DNA of 64,000 nucleotides from Dugong dugon (taxonomy: Eukaryota; Chordata; Mammalia; Sirenia; Dugongidae). The position numbers were made by a program, and so were the translations under genes. Below are positions 42,521 through 53,045 of this stretch, in pieces. The stretch spans positions 14,061,001 through 14,125,000 of the forward strand of contig CM057482.1 in the NCBI GenBank assembly GCA_030035585.1, given 5' to 3'. Every line of letters begins with the position of its first letter. Position 1 is the stretch's first letter. The notes under the pieces are model-generated. The model made no database searches and was not told the DNA's origin. It saw only the letters and a list, made by a program, of their open reading frames with translations.

Positions 42521-42970
42521 GCTGCCGTGAAGGGGACTGCAGGCAGGTTGCGTCGGGCCAGGTGTTCAGGTACCACTCTGGTTATCCTGCCACATCGCGC
42601 CTGCCTGTACTGCTGCTGTCGGGGTTTCCCTCTGCTGGGCAGCCTCTCCCCTTGGAGAAAAAGGGTTGGAAGTTGACATCTATAGGAGTCCTTAACACAC
42701 AGAGTCAGAATGGTGAAGGTGAAGTTTCAGGATCCTTCCACCTCCAATTCCCTGACCCAGAATCCAGCCTACCCAGGAGGTGCCTGGAGTCCCAGACACC
42801 CCACTGCTAGCACCTCTTTCCTGTCGGGTTCTCACTGGGACAGGAGGTGAGAGAGCCAGCATCTCATGGAGCCTCAGTGAAAAGCCGCCACAGACCCAGC
42901 TCCCAGAGTCTAGGGGGGCTCTACCTCCCCTTCCCCCCATGCCCATTAAGGCTTCTAAGGTGTGTGGCTA
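42521..42970. other. Intron 1, unrecognised
   Basis: GC-rich, non-coding. Short frames only. Confidence 0.35.
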
Positions 42971-43176
42971 GGTGGCTGGGTGGTGCAAACGGTTAAGTGC
43001 TCGACTGCTAGCTGAAACATTGGCAGTATGAACCCACCCAGAGGCACCTCGGAAGTCCGGCCTGGTGATCTGCTTCTGACAGGTCACAGCCTTGAAAACC
43101 CTATGAAGCAGTTCTCCTCTGCACACATGGGGTTACTATAAGTCGGAATCAACTCAGCAGCGACTGACAACAACAA
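42971..43176 (+). mobile_element. AfroSINE
   Basis: Full-length sense copy, GGCTGGGTGGTGCAAACGG to GCGACTGACAACAACAA. Confidence 0.95.
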
Positions 43177-43444
43177 TCATAACAGCAAGGTGTGTGGCTG
43201 ACATTCGTTCAGCCAGCACCCATCAAGCACCTGCTCTGGGTCAGGCCTGGTGCTAGGCATTAGGGACACAGAACACATAAGCCACAGCCCCCGCCTTCAA
43301 GACGGTACAGGAGACAGACGCAGAAGCCGATGTGCCATGTTGCTGAGTTAGGATCTTGAGGTCCGTTGTGCATGAGCCAGGAGAGGTCTGGCTTGTATGC
43401 ATAGTCTAAGTGCTCAGTAGATACCAGCTGTTTCCCTCCTTACT

Positions 43445-43603
43445 GAGGAAACCCTGGTGGCGCAGTGGTTAAGTACTATGGCTGCTAACCGTAAGGTCAG
43501 TTGGACTTCTCCAGGTGCTCCCTGGAAACTCTGTGGGGCAGTTCTCCTCTGTCCTGTAGGGTCGCTATGAGTCGGAATCAACTCGACAGCAATGGATTTT
43601 TGG
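43445..43603 (+). mobile_element. AfroSINE with target duplication
   Basis: Short-subtype sense copy, GAAACCCTGGTGGCGCAGTG to GACAGCAATGGATTTTTGG, with TTTCCCTCCTTACT (43431-43444) before it and TTTCCCTTCTTATT after it. Confidence 0.9.
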
Positions 43604-44699
43604 TTTCCCTTCTTATTATCTCACCTCTTGCTCAATGAAATGCTCTCCAGAAAAGCTCTGGCCAGTTACTTTATTCCTGAGTGTGCCTGGAAGGGCCTTG
43701 CCACCTTCGTACCCATAACATCTCTTGCAGGCATCTGAGAAGGAGTGTGTGGCTTCCAGGGCCCCAGAGTGGCCCCGCCCAGTGGAGTCAGAGCAGACTT
43801 GAGTGCGGCCAGTTTGGGAGTGTGGACGCTGGCTGGGCCGATGGCCTGGCAGCAACAGGCCCTGGCAGGCCGGCGGTGGAGTGAGTTTTTCCACTTCTCC
43901 ACCAGGTCTGTGAGCCCGAAACAGACATGGCCTCAGCGGGCGGCGGCAGCACTGGAATCTTAACTCCTGGCACGGGGGCAGCCCAGATTCTGATTTGGAT
44001 ATGCCTGGCCCGAATTTGTCTAGTTTCCAGGAGCTGAGAGAATGTGCAAATTCCCTCTGTGCCCAGCCCCCTTCCCTCCCTTATCCTGCTCAGTGCCGTC
44101 TGTTCCCCCTCCTTTCCCTGTGGACCTGCAGGCTCAGGCCCAGGCCCTGGAAGCTTGCAGCAGCTGGCATGGAGCGCCCCGCCAGGGGAGGACTGATGCA
44201 AATCCAGTGGCTTCCACATGAAAAGAAGCTGTTTAGAATGAGCATCTCCTTTGTGGGCTTAGAGTGTGGGATGAGCTGCAAAGAAGGCAGAAGCGGGGTG
44301 GGGGTGGGGGAGTGGGTGAGGAGCCACCGCCGGCCCTTCCTCACCCCCCTCCTCCTCACCCTGCAGAGGCCCCTGCAGGGACTTTGTAATTGGTTTCTGG
44401 CTGGCACCCTTGTTCCAATTCATTAACGGAGCAATGGGAGCTGCTCACGTTTGCTGAGGACTGTCCTGTTTACAGATTGCATACACCGCTACTGTACTGA
44501 ATCCGTTCTGTGGTCCCACAGTGGAGAGGGCTCCCCCTACTTACAGATAAGTAAAGACAGATGGCCACACCCTAGTCACACAGCTCATGTGGGTCAGAGC
44601 TGGGACGCACACCAACATCTTTTGACTGTGAGCCAGAACCTTCTCAATACGATCCCGTGATCGGCCGCATCCTGTGAAGATTCATCATCATCATCACCA
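43604..44699. other. Intron 1, mostly unique
   Basis: Includes the candidate regulatory block 44150-44440 (listed below) and antisense MIR-like words at about 44530-44610 (TACTTACAGATAAGTAAAG). No exon is visible. Confidence 0.45.
44150..44440. promoter_or_regulatory. Candidate intronic regulatory block
   Basis: Repeat-free sequence with an exact octamer ATGCAAAT (44196-44203), a CAGCTG E-box at 44161 and AT-rich homeodomain-like words (TTTGTAATTGG, CAATTCATTAACGG) near 44380-44430. The pattern resembles a conserved enhancer, but conservation cannot be judged here. Confidence 0.25.
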
Positions 44700-44870
44700 T
44701 AATAACAGCTGTTAAGCAGGCAATGGCATGCGTAATCGAATTTACTCTCTACAACCATGAGGTAGATTCTATTATCAATCCCATTTTCCAGAGGAGGAAA
44801 CTGAGGCTTAGCAAGAGTAGGTGAATTGCCCAAGATCACACGTTTAGTGACTGGGGAGGGAGGATTTGTA
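44700..44870 (-). repeat. MIR
   Basis: CCCATTTTCCAGAGGAGGAA, ACTGAGGCTTAGCAAG and GAATTGCCCAAGATCACACG in antisense MIR order. Confidence 0.85.
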
Positions 44871-44884
44871 CCGGGTTGACTCCA

Positions 44885-45060
44885 AAAGATCCTTTGCCAT
44901 CAAGTTGATTCTGATCCCATGTGTGACAAAGTAGAACAGCTCATAGGGTTTTCTTGACCGTAATCTTTATGAAAGCAGATCACCAGGCCTTTCTTCTGCC
45001 ACACCACTGGGTGAATTTGAACCGCTAACTTTTACGTCAGTAGTCAAGCGCAAACCAGGG
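44885..45060 (-). mobile_element. AfroSINE
   Basis: Antisense diverged copy, CCTTTGCCATCAAGTTGATT to AAGCGCAAACCAGGG, with small deletions. Confidence 0.85.
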
Positions 45061-45454
45061 ACACAAATTCATTAAACTTCCTGGCCTCTTGTCCTGGTCT
45101 CAGTCCTATTCTGCCTTCCCTCCCCCAAGGCGAGGACTCCTGTCTGCTGTGTCTGTGGCCCTGACCCTTCAGGTGGCACTGTGGATGGGTCCTGCTTAGA
45201 CATCTCCATGGCTTTTGCTGGAGCTGGAGCCATGTAAATAACTTCGGGGAAGGGTGCTGGGTGTGGAGGCTGCCCTGCACATGGTGACTGACGTCAGACT
45301 GGGCTGCTGAGGCAGGGTGGGCAGGCCAAGGGCAGAACAGGGTATGGTGGAGACACGGCCCCCTTCTGTGCTGGGAACACGTGTCCCTGATCCAGGCCTG
45401 CAGTTCTTACCAGAAGTGGAAGGCCCCTGATTACCAGGGGTGCCCATGGCTGAG
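45061..45454. other. Intron 1, unrecognised
   Basis: Non-coding. No repeat identified. Confidence 0.35.
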
Positions 45455-45572
45455 AATGCTGGCCTTGGAATCAAACAGATGGAGCTTTGTGATTTCCTTG
45501 TTCTGTGTCCTTCGGCAAGTTGCCTAACTTCTCTGAACATCTGTTTCCTAATCCGTTAATTTGGATTGGTAA

Positions 45573-45780
45573 TACCAGTTGCTGTCCAGCTGATTCCGAC
45601 TCATGGCTACCCCATGTGTGTCAGAGTACAACAGTACTCCATAGGGTTTTCAATGGCTGATTTTTCAGAAGTACGTAGATCACCAGGACTTTCTTCCAAG
45701 GTACCTCTGAATAGACTTGAACCTCCAAGCTTTTGGTTAGCAGCCAAGCTTGTTAACTGTTTGCACCACCCAGGGACTCT
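45573..45780 (-). mobile_element. AfroSINE
   Basis: Long-subtype antisense copy, CCAGTTGCTGTCCAGCTGAT to GCACCACCCAGGGACTCTG. Confidence 0.95.
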
Positions 45781-45792
45781 GAGATTGATAAT

Positions 45793-45848
45793 AAAACCAA
45801 AAAACCAAACCCATTGTCGTCGAGTCAATTCTGACTCAGCGACCGTAC
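45793..45848 (-). mobile_element. AfroSINE 3' fragment
   Basis: Only the 3' end in antisense (CCAAACCCATTGTCGTCGAG, ACTCAGCGACC). A very short 5'-truncated copy beside the previous one. Confidence 0.8.
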
Positions 45849-45935
45849 CTAAAGGGATTATTGTAATGATTAAATGAGCTGATCCGTAGACGGCACTTAT
45901 CACATGCCTGGCAGTGTTAGCTGTTACTATTGTGA

Positions 45936-46194
45936 AGACAGAACGTTAAAAGCATAATCTATGCTTATGGTGGGTGTCTTGGGGGTTATGAAATGAAAAA
46001 TACGGGGAACTCTGGGAACAATAGCAGGGCCCTGACCTAGTCGGGGTCAGGAGGTGACTTTCAAGCTGAGTCATGAAGGACAAGTAGGAGGTAGCGGGTG
46101 AAAGGAGGGGAGCTGAGGAGAGGGTGGCAGGCAGAGCATAGCATGGACAAAGGTGTGGAGTCAAAAACAGCAGGTCATGATGGCCCCCTGCATG
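45936..46194. other. Intron 1, unrecognised
   Basis: Non-coding. L2-like words (GAGTCATGAAGGACAAGTAGG) near 46070. Confidence 0.35.
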
Positions 46195-46360
46195 CCAGCC
46201 ATTGACGTGAGCATGGTGCATACATTACTCACTTAATCCTCCGAGGGACTTCACAGACTATGTTACTGCTATTATTCCCATTTTATGGGTGAGGCAGCAG
46301 GCAGAGGGGCCAAGGCCAAGGCCAAGTGACCTGCAAGAGGTCTCCCAGTGAGGCAGCCAA
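46195..46360 (-). repeat. MIR
   Basis: ACATTACTCACTTAATCCTC, CCCATTTTATGGGTGAGGC and AAGTGACCTGCAAGAGGTC in antisense MIR order. Confidence 0.7.
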
Positions 46361-46683
46361 GAGGCCATCCCAGATGCGGCCTCCTGACTCCCGCTGTCTT
46401 TCCCTCCCTCCTGCCTGCCGCTTGGTGATGGGGAGGGAGCTTCCCGAACTGACCTGGCAAGGGGCACATGAAATGTCCACGTTCAGCCGCCCAGACCCTC
46501 TGCTGCCCCTCCCAGAGCTTCCCAGGTGGCTCTGGGAGGGGTCATTTATTTTTCCAAAAGGAAATTTTGCCCTAGCAGGAACATTATACCTTATATTTTC
46601 ACGGGGCCCAACTATGACCATTTTTGTTTTTTAAATCTCTCTGCTTATCTGGATTGGGCCTTGGTCTTTAAGGTAAAACTATA

Positions 46684-46783
46684 GAGATATATATATATAT
46701 ATATATCCCTGTATACTTTATATATGTGTATGTATACATATATATGTGTATGTGTATATATGTATCTTTATATAAAATATATA
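46684..46783. repeat. TA/TG-rich simple sequence
   Basis: (TA)n then ATATATGTGTATG words. It ends at the TA that flanks the 46784 element. Confidence 0.85.
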
Positions 46784-47127
46784 CACCTACTCCTCACTTA
46801 TCGACTATCTAGTTGGCCGACATTTCACATTTATGACAATAGTAAAAAATCTACTGTCCCACTGTTTTGCACATGAATGACTTATGTCTGGCAGTAACGA
46901 ACGCTGAAGTTCGAGGTGAGAGTAACACTGGCTGTGATGGGATATATGAGGCCCACTTAAGTTTTTGACTTCTCAGTTTTATTGGGCTGCTGGTGCCCCA
47001 CTTATAGTACGTGCTGCCATCTGATTTCTGGGAAACTCAAGTCCCACTTACATTTCACATAATGTCAATTTTCTAATAAAGACCTGATCTTTGGAACCTA
47101 ACTATATTCATAAGTGAAGAGTGGGTG
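46784..47127 (+). mobile_element. 344-bp TA-flanked inverted-repeat element (MITE-like)
   Basis: The ends are CACCTACTCCTCACTTAT (46784-46801) and, on the other strand, CACCCACTCTTCACTTAT (47110-47127), identical at 16 of 18 positions. Each end is bordered by TA (46782-46783, 47128-47129). A TA target and short terminal inverted repeats fit a non-autonomous Tc1/mariner-type element. The interior has no ORF of note. An inverted 268-bp copy of its interior, 98.5% identical, lies at 40693-40960. I do not recognise the family. Confidence 0.65.
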
Positions 47128-47129
47128 TA

Positions 47130-47188
47130 CTTATATATACACATATATGTATATATACACACACACACGTATATCCACATATACATAC
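47130..47188. repeat. TA/CA simple sequence
   Basis: ATATATACAC and CACACACACG words continue the simple sequence in which the element sits. Confidence 0.8.
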
Positions 47189-47362
47189 ATGTTGTTAGAT
47201 GCCATCGTGTCGATTCTGACTCATAGCCACCCTATGTACAACGGAAGGAAACACTGCCCGGTCCTGGGTCATCCTCACAATTGTTATCATGCTTGAGCCC
47301 ATTATTGCAGCCACTGTGTCAGTCTGTCTCATTGAGGGTCTTCCGCTTTGTCACTGACCCAT
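47189..47362 (-). mobile_element. RTE LINE 3' end
   Basis: Antisense. TGTTGTTAGATGCCATCGTG (tail) leads into the reverse of the same sequence as 28838-29105. Examples are CACTGCCCGGTCCTGGGTCA, CTTGAGCCCATTATTGCAGC and CATTGAGGGTCTTCCGC. Here the part lost from the 28.9-kb copy is retained, but the frame is broken. Confidence 0.85.
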
Positions 47363-47460
47363 TTATAAATATATGTATATATTTTTTATTTGTACACTTT
47401 ATATATTTAAATATTTTATGTAAAATATATTTTATATATATATATTTTTTAATGTTAGTT
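47363..47460. repeat. AT-rich simple sequence
   Basis: TATATATTT and TAAAATATATTTTATATA words over about 100 bp. Confidence 0.75.
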
Positions 47461-48334
47461 GATTTGGTGTCTGCCCTCCCCAAGCTCAGAGACGGTGGCC
47501 ATTTTAACTGATGCTCATACTACAGACTTTTAAATTTACTGAGCCCGTGTGTGTGGGGTCGGACTACCCAGTAAGCAGGGTAAGTGCGGGCTTACTTGTG
47601 CTTACTTATGAATCTGTAGTGAACAATTTCACGTTGGGCTTAGACCTTCTTCTCCTTTGGGTGTATGGAAAAGAATATCCTCTACTGACCTGAGGCATTT
47701 GCAGCAAATCACTTAAAACACCTTGAATTTGGTTTCAGAACTAGCAGTTTTGTGATGCAGGACCTGGTGGGGTTTCCAGGACCTAGAACAGCTGATGGAA
47801 AGAGAGGTGTTGGTGGAAGGGGACAAAGGGACCTATTCCTGGATTGTTGTTTAACGTCATGAAGAAAATAATGTTTATTCCTGCCCTACAGGCTGCCAGG
47901 TGAAAGGTCAGTTTGTAGGAATGCATGGGGGATTTGGGATTCTGAGAAATTTGGAATTCTGGGAAAGGGGATTTCTGGGTACCTAGGGGTTCATTTGATA
48001 ACCTTTTATTATCAGACATCTGTCTTCTCAAGGCCTTGAGTCGGCCTTCCTGCCTTAGTCATTACCATATCTGGGAACAAATTCAAATTGTTGTGGATTG
48101 GGGCTACTTCAGGACCCAAACTGGCCTGTGAAACTGGCCTTTTCAGGGTTCCGGGCCTGAGTTAATCTCTGTCCTCGGAGCTCCTGTAGCACCTAATCTT
48201 CACCATACCAGCTGACAGGTAAAGGCCTCGTGTCTTTGTTGTTTGCTGACTGTTTTATGAGCATAAGCCTGGATTCTCTAATTAATTGCGAGCTTGCTGT
48301 GGCCGGGGATGACAAGTGATTGTATCTTCCATGA
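47461..48334. other. Intron 1, unrecognised
   Basis: Non-coding. No repeat family assigned. Confidence 0.35.
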
Positions 48335-48485
48335 AGGAGCCCTGTGGTGCAGGTGGTTAAGTGCTCAATTACAAACCGAAAGGTCAGAGGTTCAGACCCA
48401 CTTGCCGCCACATGGAAGAAAGATGTGACAATATACTTCCATGAAGATCACAGCCTATGACTCGGTATCTACTCAATGGCAGCGG
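48335..48485 (+). mobile_element. AfroSINE, internally deleted (inverted-pair arm 1)
   Basis: Sense copy, AGGAGCCCTGTGGTGCAGGT to CAATGGCAGCGGG. The GAAACCCTATGGGGCAGTTC block is missing between CACAGCCTA and TGACTCGG. Confidence 0.9.
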
Positions 48486-48496
48486 GTATATTTTCC

Positions 48497-48697
48497 GCCC
48501 ACCGCACTGCTGCCAAGTTGATTCCGACTCATAGCGACCCTGTAGGACAGAGTAGAACTGCCCCATAGGGTTTCCAAGGCTGTAAATCTTTATGGAAGCA
48601 GACTGCCACATCTTCCTCCTGTGGAGCGGCTGGTGGGTTCAAACCACCGACCTTTCGGTTGGCAACCATGCTTTAACCACTGTGCCACCAGGGCGCC
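48497..48697 (-). mobile_element. AfroSINE (inverted-pair arm 2)
   Basis: Well-preserved antisense copy, CACTGCTGCCAAGTTGATTC to CCACCAGGGCGCC. GTATATTTTCC before it and GTATTTTCC after it look like its target duplication. It lies only 11 bp from the sense copy. Confidence 0.95.
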
Positions 48698-48859
48698 TGT
48701 ATTTTCCACAGCACTCAGCAAAGGGTTGTGCATGTTAATATAGGTGTGTTATAGACTTTTGGGTACCAGGTGTAGACATACAAGAGCAGGCAGGATTTGG
48801 AGCCAGCCGAAAATATTCCCTGGCTGTTGCTGTCTGGGCTAAATTCTTACTCTTGTAGA

Positions 48860-48995
48860 ACCATGGCTGTTAGAGCCAGAAGGGACTGCAGAGGTGTCGT
48901 GGAGTCCCCCATTTTATAGAGGAGAAAACTGAGGCCCCAGGAGGTTTGCTGAAGGGCACAGAGGGGACTTGGCTGAGCGGGGACTGAGACTCCCC
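48860..48995 (-). repeat. MIR-like repeat
   Basis: CCCATTTTATAGAGGAGAAA, ACTGAGGCCCCAGGAGG in antisense MIR order. The first part reads like MIR3 or L2. Confidence 0.6.
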
Positions 48996-50010
48996 CACCC
49001 CTGTTAATGGTGGTCTCAGGTTGAGTGGATTTTAATTCAGTTGTTTTTTCTAGACTTGTCATAGCTGTTGGATGTCTGGTAGGCCAAGGACAGATTCAAA
49101 AGTAGGGGCTGAGGGAAGGTTCCAGAAAGGCAACTTTGAGGACTTAGCTTAGGTGGGAGGAGGCACCTGAATGGATAGCTTGGCTCCCCAAGTGGCCAGC
49201 CAGGAGGACTGCTCAGGGGCCTGGTCAGGGCCATGGTGGAGGCCAGAGGGGCAACTTCTGAGGCCCTTTCTGCCGTGCCACAGGGCTGTGATCCCCAAGA
49301 TCTGGCAGCCACGTGCCCTATGTTCCAGGCTGTTACTCCGGCCTCCTCGGCCTGTGGACTGGGCTCTCTGCCTGGAAGCTGGCCCTCCTGGCACTCCGGG
49401 CGGCAGCAAGCGCTCATTCCTTTGTTTCTCTGAAACCATTAGAAGGGCCGCTGTGTTGGGAGCCTGGGTTGCTAAGCACTGTCCTCTGGCCACAACTTCT
49501 CGCTTGAGAAGTCTCCCTGCAAAGTTTTCCCTGAAACTCTGGCTTGGCGGGAGGTGGGGGGAGCTCAGGAGCCGCAAAGCCTCCCCTCTGTGCCTGCAGG
49601 AGAGCCAGGGTGCTTGAGCAGGCTTGGGAGGGCCAGACTCTGGGCCTTTGCTTTAGAAAAGCAGTGGTATGATGCAGCGCCTCGAGCCTGCCCCCAGGCC
49701 ATGCAGCCTTATCCTGCGCATCCGCACAATCTGCTGCTACCACCATTTTATAGATGGGGAAACAGAGGCTCAGAGAAGGTGGCTCTCGCCCTGCTTCACA
49801 CAGCGGGAAAGGGGTGAATTGGACTTGACCCTGGTAGGTTTGACTGCGCAGCCACACAGGCACACAGAAGCTTAGCAGCCCGGCTGACCGTGCTGTGTGA
49901 TTTGGTGGGTTTTTTGTTTTTGTTTTTTCTAAGAATGTCCTTGCCAGTCACTGTGCCCAAAGTCCTACTGTTAGAATTCAGTTTGTTGAGAGCTTTTTTT
50001 TTTCTTTTTT
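48996..50010. other. Intron 1, mostly unrecognised
   Basis: GC-rich with an antisense MIR at about 49735-49860 (TTTTATAGATGGGGAAACAG). Frames of up to about 149 codons on both strands lack any recognisable domain. Confidence 0.4.
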
Positions 50011-50091
50011 TCAGTTGCTGTTGAGTTGATTCTGACTCATGGCCACACCATGTGTGTCAGAGTAGGACTGTGCTCCATACGGTTTTAGATG
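50011..50091 (-). mobile_element. AfroSINE 3' fragment
   Basis: CAGTTGCTGTTGAGTTGATT to CATACGGTTTTAGATG. The head is missing (5'-truncated). Confidence 0.85.
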
Positions 50092-51424
50092 TTATTAAAA
50101 TATAAATTCCCCTGGCGGGCGGTGGTTCCTTAAGAGGTGGTCCCTTGACTGGCCCCAGCCTACTGAGAGCAAGACCCTTGTAATGAGACTCAGGACAGGT
50201 TCCCGCTGGGAAAAGTGAGGCAGGAAGGGAGAGCTGGTCACCACAAGCCAGTGGTTTTGCCAGGGAAATGGAGGTGGCATGGGGAGGATGGCAGCCCTAT
50301 ACTGGGTTTCCCTTCACCCTGGCTGCCGGCTGTCCTGACCACTGCCCGTCTCCCAGGATAAAGCCCTAGATTCATGTAAGAAACTTCTGCTGAGCGCTTG
50401 CACGCGGGGTCCTAGGCGGGGGTCACTGAGGGTACAGGCATCAACCAAAGCAGGCCCCCTCCTCAGGGGAATCCCAGTCTAGGGGGAGACCATTGGGGCT
50501 GCAAGGATGTGGAGAAGGGAGGGTGGCGGGCAGGGCTGTGGGAAGGCAGTGGTGGGGGCTTGCACACAGAATTAAGACACTGTCAGGGAGGGGTGGGAGG
50601 TCAGGGAAGGTTTCTGGAGCAGAGAGCTGAGCTCAGGTTTCCAGGATGAGTAGGCAGGGGCAGATGAGGAGGAGGGAACGCATTCCGGGTAGAGGGAGCA
50701 GCGTGAGCAAAGGCACAGAATGGGGAAATGGTTTGGTTTGTTCCAGGAGAGGCAAGAATTTGGTCTGCTGGGCTGGGAGGGGTGGGGCAGTGAGTAGAAA
50801 CGAGGCTGTGGACAGGTGGGAGCCATGGGGAGCTTTGAATGCCAAGCCAAGGAGTGAGCTTGAGCTTCTCCCGTGATGGTGCTGCGGTGCCGTAGGGGGG
50901 TTTTCAGCAGAGGCTGACACAACCAGAGTTGCACTCTCAGTAGTCCGCCTCACCAATGTTGCCATAGAGGCAGGGGGTAAGTGGAAATTTACAAAGCCCG
51001 TGTGTGCGATGAGGTTCTCCGGATCCCAGCCCAGATTCCCTGCAGGTACCTCCCTGCTGCTGGGGCTGTTAGTACCTCCCTGTGCCTGGTGGCTGAGTAT
51101 GTGCATGTTCCTCTCCCCCAAGGAGATACCCCTGGCTGGGACCACTCGCGGCCCTGGCCTTTCCCACGTGCCAAGGGCTGCCAGAAGGGTTGGCCTTTCA
51201 GGGACGACTGTGGTCATAGCATGATGAAAAGTGCGCTGGAATGGGAGCCCGCAGGTTCCTGCCTGACCCCGCACTGACACACCCTGGCTGTGTGATCTTG
51301 GCTTGGTCACTTCTCCCCTCTGGTTGGGTCTCAGTTTACCCAGCTGTCTTAGCGTAGTACCTCCGGTCAGAGGCTGGGTGCAAGAGTGAGCCTACGGCGT
51401 GAACGTGCGCTTAACCCCCTCCTA
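50092..51424. other. Intron 1, mostly unrecognised
   Basis: Non-coding. L2-like words (GAGGGTACAGGCATCAACC) near 50430 and a sense MIR at about 51235-51360 (CTGTGTGATCTTGGCTTGG). Confidence 0.4.
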
Positions 51425-51614
51425 TCAGGGTTTGAGTGGCTGCTTGACTGCTAACCAAAAGGTTGGAGGTTTGAGTCCACCCAGTGGCACCTTGGAAGAA
51501 AGACTTGGCAGTCTACTTTGGAAAAAATCAGCTGCTGAAAACGCTTTGGAGCACAGTTCTGCTCTGACACATACGGAGTCATCGTGAGTTGGGATGGACT
51601 CAATGGCAAATGGT
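51425..51614 (+). mobile_element. AfroSINE
   Basis: Sense copy lacking the first bases of its head, GTTTGAGTGGCTGCTTGACT to GGACTCAATGGCAAATGG. Confidence 0.9.
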
Positions 51615-52379
51615 TAGAGATCTTTTGTTTGTTTTTTCTCTCTCGCTCACTGAACTGTAAGTTCCTGGAGGGCAGGATGGGCTCTCTCTGATCCCCTGTG
51701 CCTCCCTCAGGGGGATTGTGGGGCTTAGTCAATGTTAGTTGAAGGAATGCCCAAGGTAGCCTGCTGTGCGAATGTGGAGAACCACTTCACCTGGGTGCCA
51801 GGTTCGGCCCTTACTGCCATTTTCTCTCGTCCCCCTGCATTGCCAGTCTTGGGGGCTCTCAGAACCAGCTGATCACAGACTTCTTGCCCTGTTGCTGCCC
51901 AGCCCTGTCCCTGTCCCACCATCCTCCCTCACCCAGCATCCCCAGACCCTCCAGCCCATGTGTCCTTCCAAACTGTGCCCTCCAACACACACACACACAC
52001 ACACACGAACATGCACACTCATGCATGCACACACATGCACACACACGTATACACACGCACTTATGCATTCACTCTGGACTGCCAGGAGTTGTGAAGAGTT
52101 CAGAAAACTTGGGGGATGAGGACCCGAGTTCAAGTCCTAGCTCTGCCACCAGCTTGCACTGTGACTTAGAGTTATTCAGTGTCTAAACCTTTGTGCTTAT
52201 TCCCTTGCATTTGCTGTGAACACCAGTCCTTCACACACACAAGGGAACTCTATGGCAGCCTCTGCCATGTCTCTTGAATATACTTACCTGTCCTGATTCT
52301 ACCTCCTTCAGCAAGAAAGCCCTTCTCTGAGGAAAATTCTATCCAGCTTTCATTGGTTACCTGCAGTGAGATGTTGCAG
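51615..52379. other. Intron 1 with (CA)n and a MIR
   Basis: (CA)10 at 51986-52006 followed by CATGCACACA words, and a sense MIR at about 52095-52200 (CGAGTTCAAGTCCTAGCTCT). Confidence 0.5.
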
Positions 52380-52530
52380 TAACTGGGATAGGGCAAGAGA
52401 GAACCTTTTGGAGCGATGGTGGTTATATGGGTGTATACATGTGTAAAAATGTATCAAGCTGAACACTAAAGATGTGTGCACTATAGGCATGTTGGATATA
52501 TTTATACCTTAGTTTAAAAAAAATGGAAAA
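52380..52530 (+). repeat. Old L1/HAL1 3' end
   Basis: GGTGGTTATATGGGTGTATA, GTAAAAATGTATCAAGCTGA, GATGTGTGCACTATAGGC and TTATACCTTAGTTTAAAAAA match the usual L1 3' UTR order. Confidence 0.7.
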
Positions 52531-52714
52531 AAGATCCTTTCTAGCTTTCTGGTGCAAGCTGTACCTCTCTCCATCCATTCACATATCCACTCACTCTGTA
52601 AATATTTGCTGTGCTTCGGGCAGCACAGACATACAGGGGTGAAGGGGATGCAGATGCTCCCGGTGTTGTGGGAGCTCAGAGGTGCAGAACCTTCGGTGGC
52701 TCCCTGTTGCCCAC

Positions 52715-53045
52715 AGTGGTGGTTCTCAACCCAGCTGCAAGTCACCTGGGAGGTTTTAATGCCTGTCTCCAAGGCCACATGTTCAGAAGGACCCCATGCT
52801 TGGGTTAGTACTCTGCTGTCACTGTCCTGAAACTCTTTAATGATTTTTGAACGAAGGACCCAGTGCATTTTCATTTTGCACTGGGCCCAACAAATTATGT
52901 TAGTTGGTCCTCTCCATCCTCCTTCCCCCAGAAAAATAGAATTTCTGGGAGGTGGGGCCCAGGCATCAATAACTTCTAAGCTGAGCTTCCTTTCTGCAAC
53001 AGCCATGTCCAGATGTGGCCCACATCCTCAGACACTTGGCTGAAA
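52715..53045 (+). repeat. MER5A-like, interrupted
   Basis: GTGGTGGTTCTCAACCCAG at the start and GGTGGGGCCCAGGCATCAAT near the end fit MER5A/B. About 150 bp of other old repeat sequence (TTTCATTTTGCACTGGGCCC) lies between. Confidence 0.55.

Larger units (their letters stand above)
45455..45935 (+). repeat. MIR interrupted by two AfroSINEs
   Basis: MIR 5' and central parts at 45455-45572 (CCTTGGAATCAAACAGATGG, GGCAAGTTGCCTAACTTC) continue at 45849-45935 (GGATTATTGTAATGATTAAA, GCCTGGCAGTGTTAGC). Both SINEs landed in the AT-rich middle. Confidence 0.8.

Noticed and set aside
43788..44426. Overlapping frames of about 143 codons on both strands
   Set aside because: No splice context, no domain. 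They lie in an intron with an octamer-type regulatory look.
49149..49863. Frames of 142-149 codons
   Set aside because: Intronic GC-rich sequence including a MIR, with no recognisable protein.
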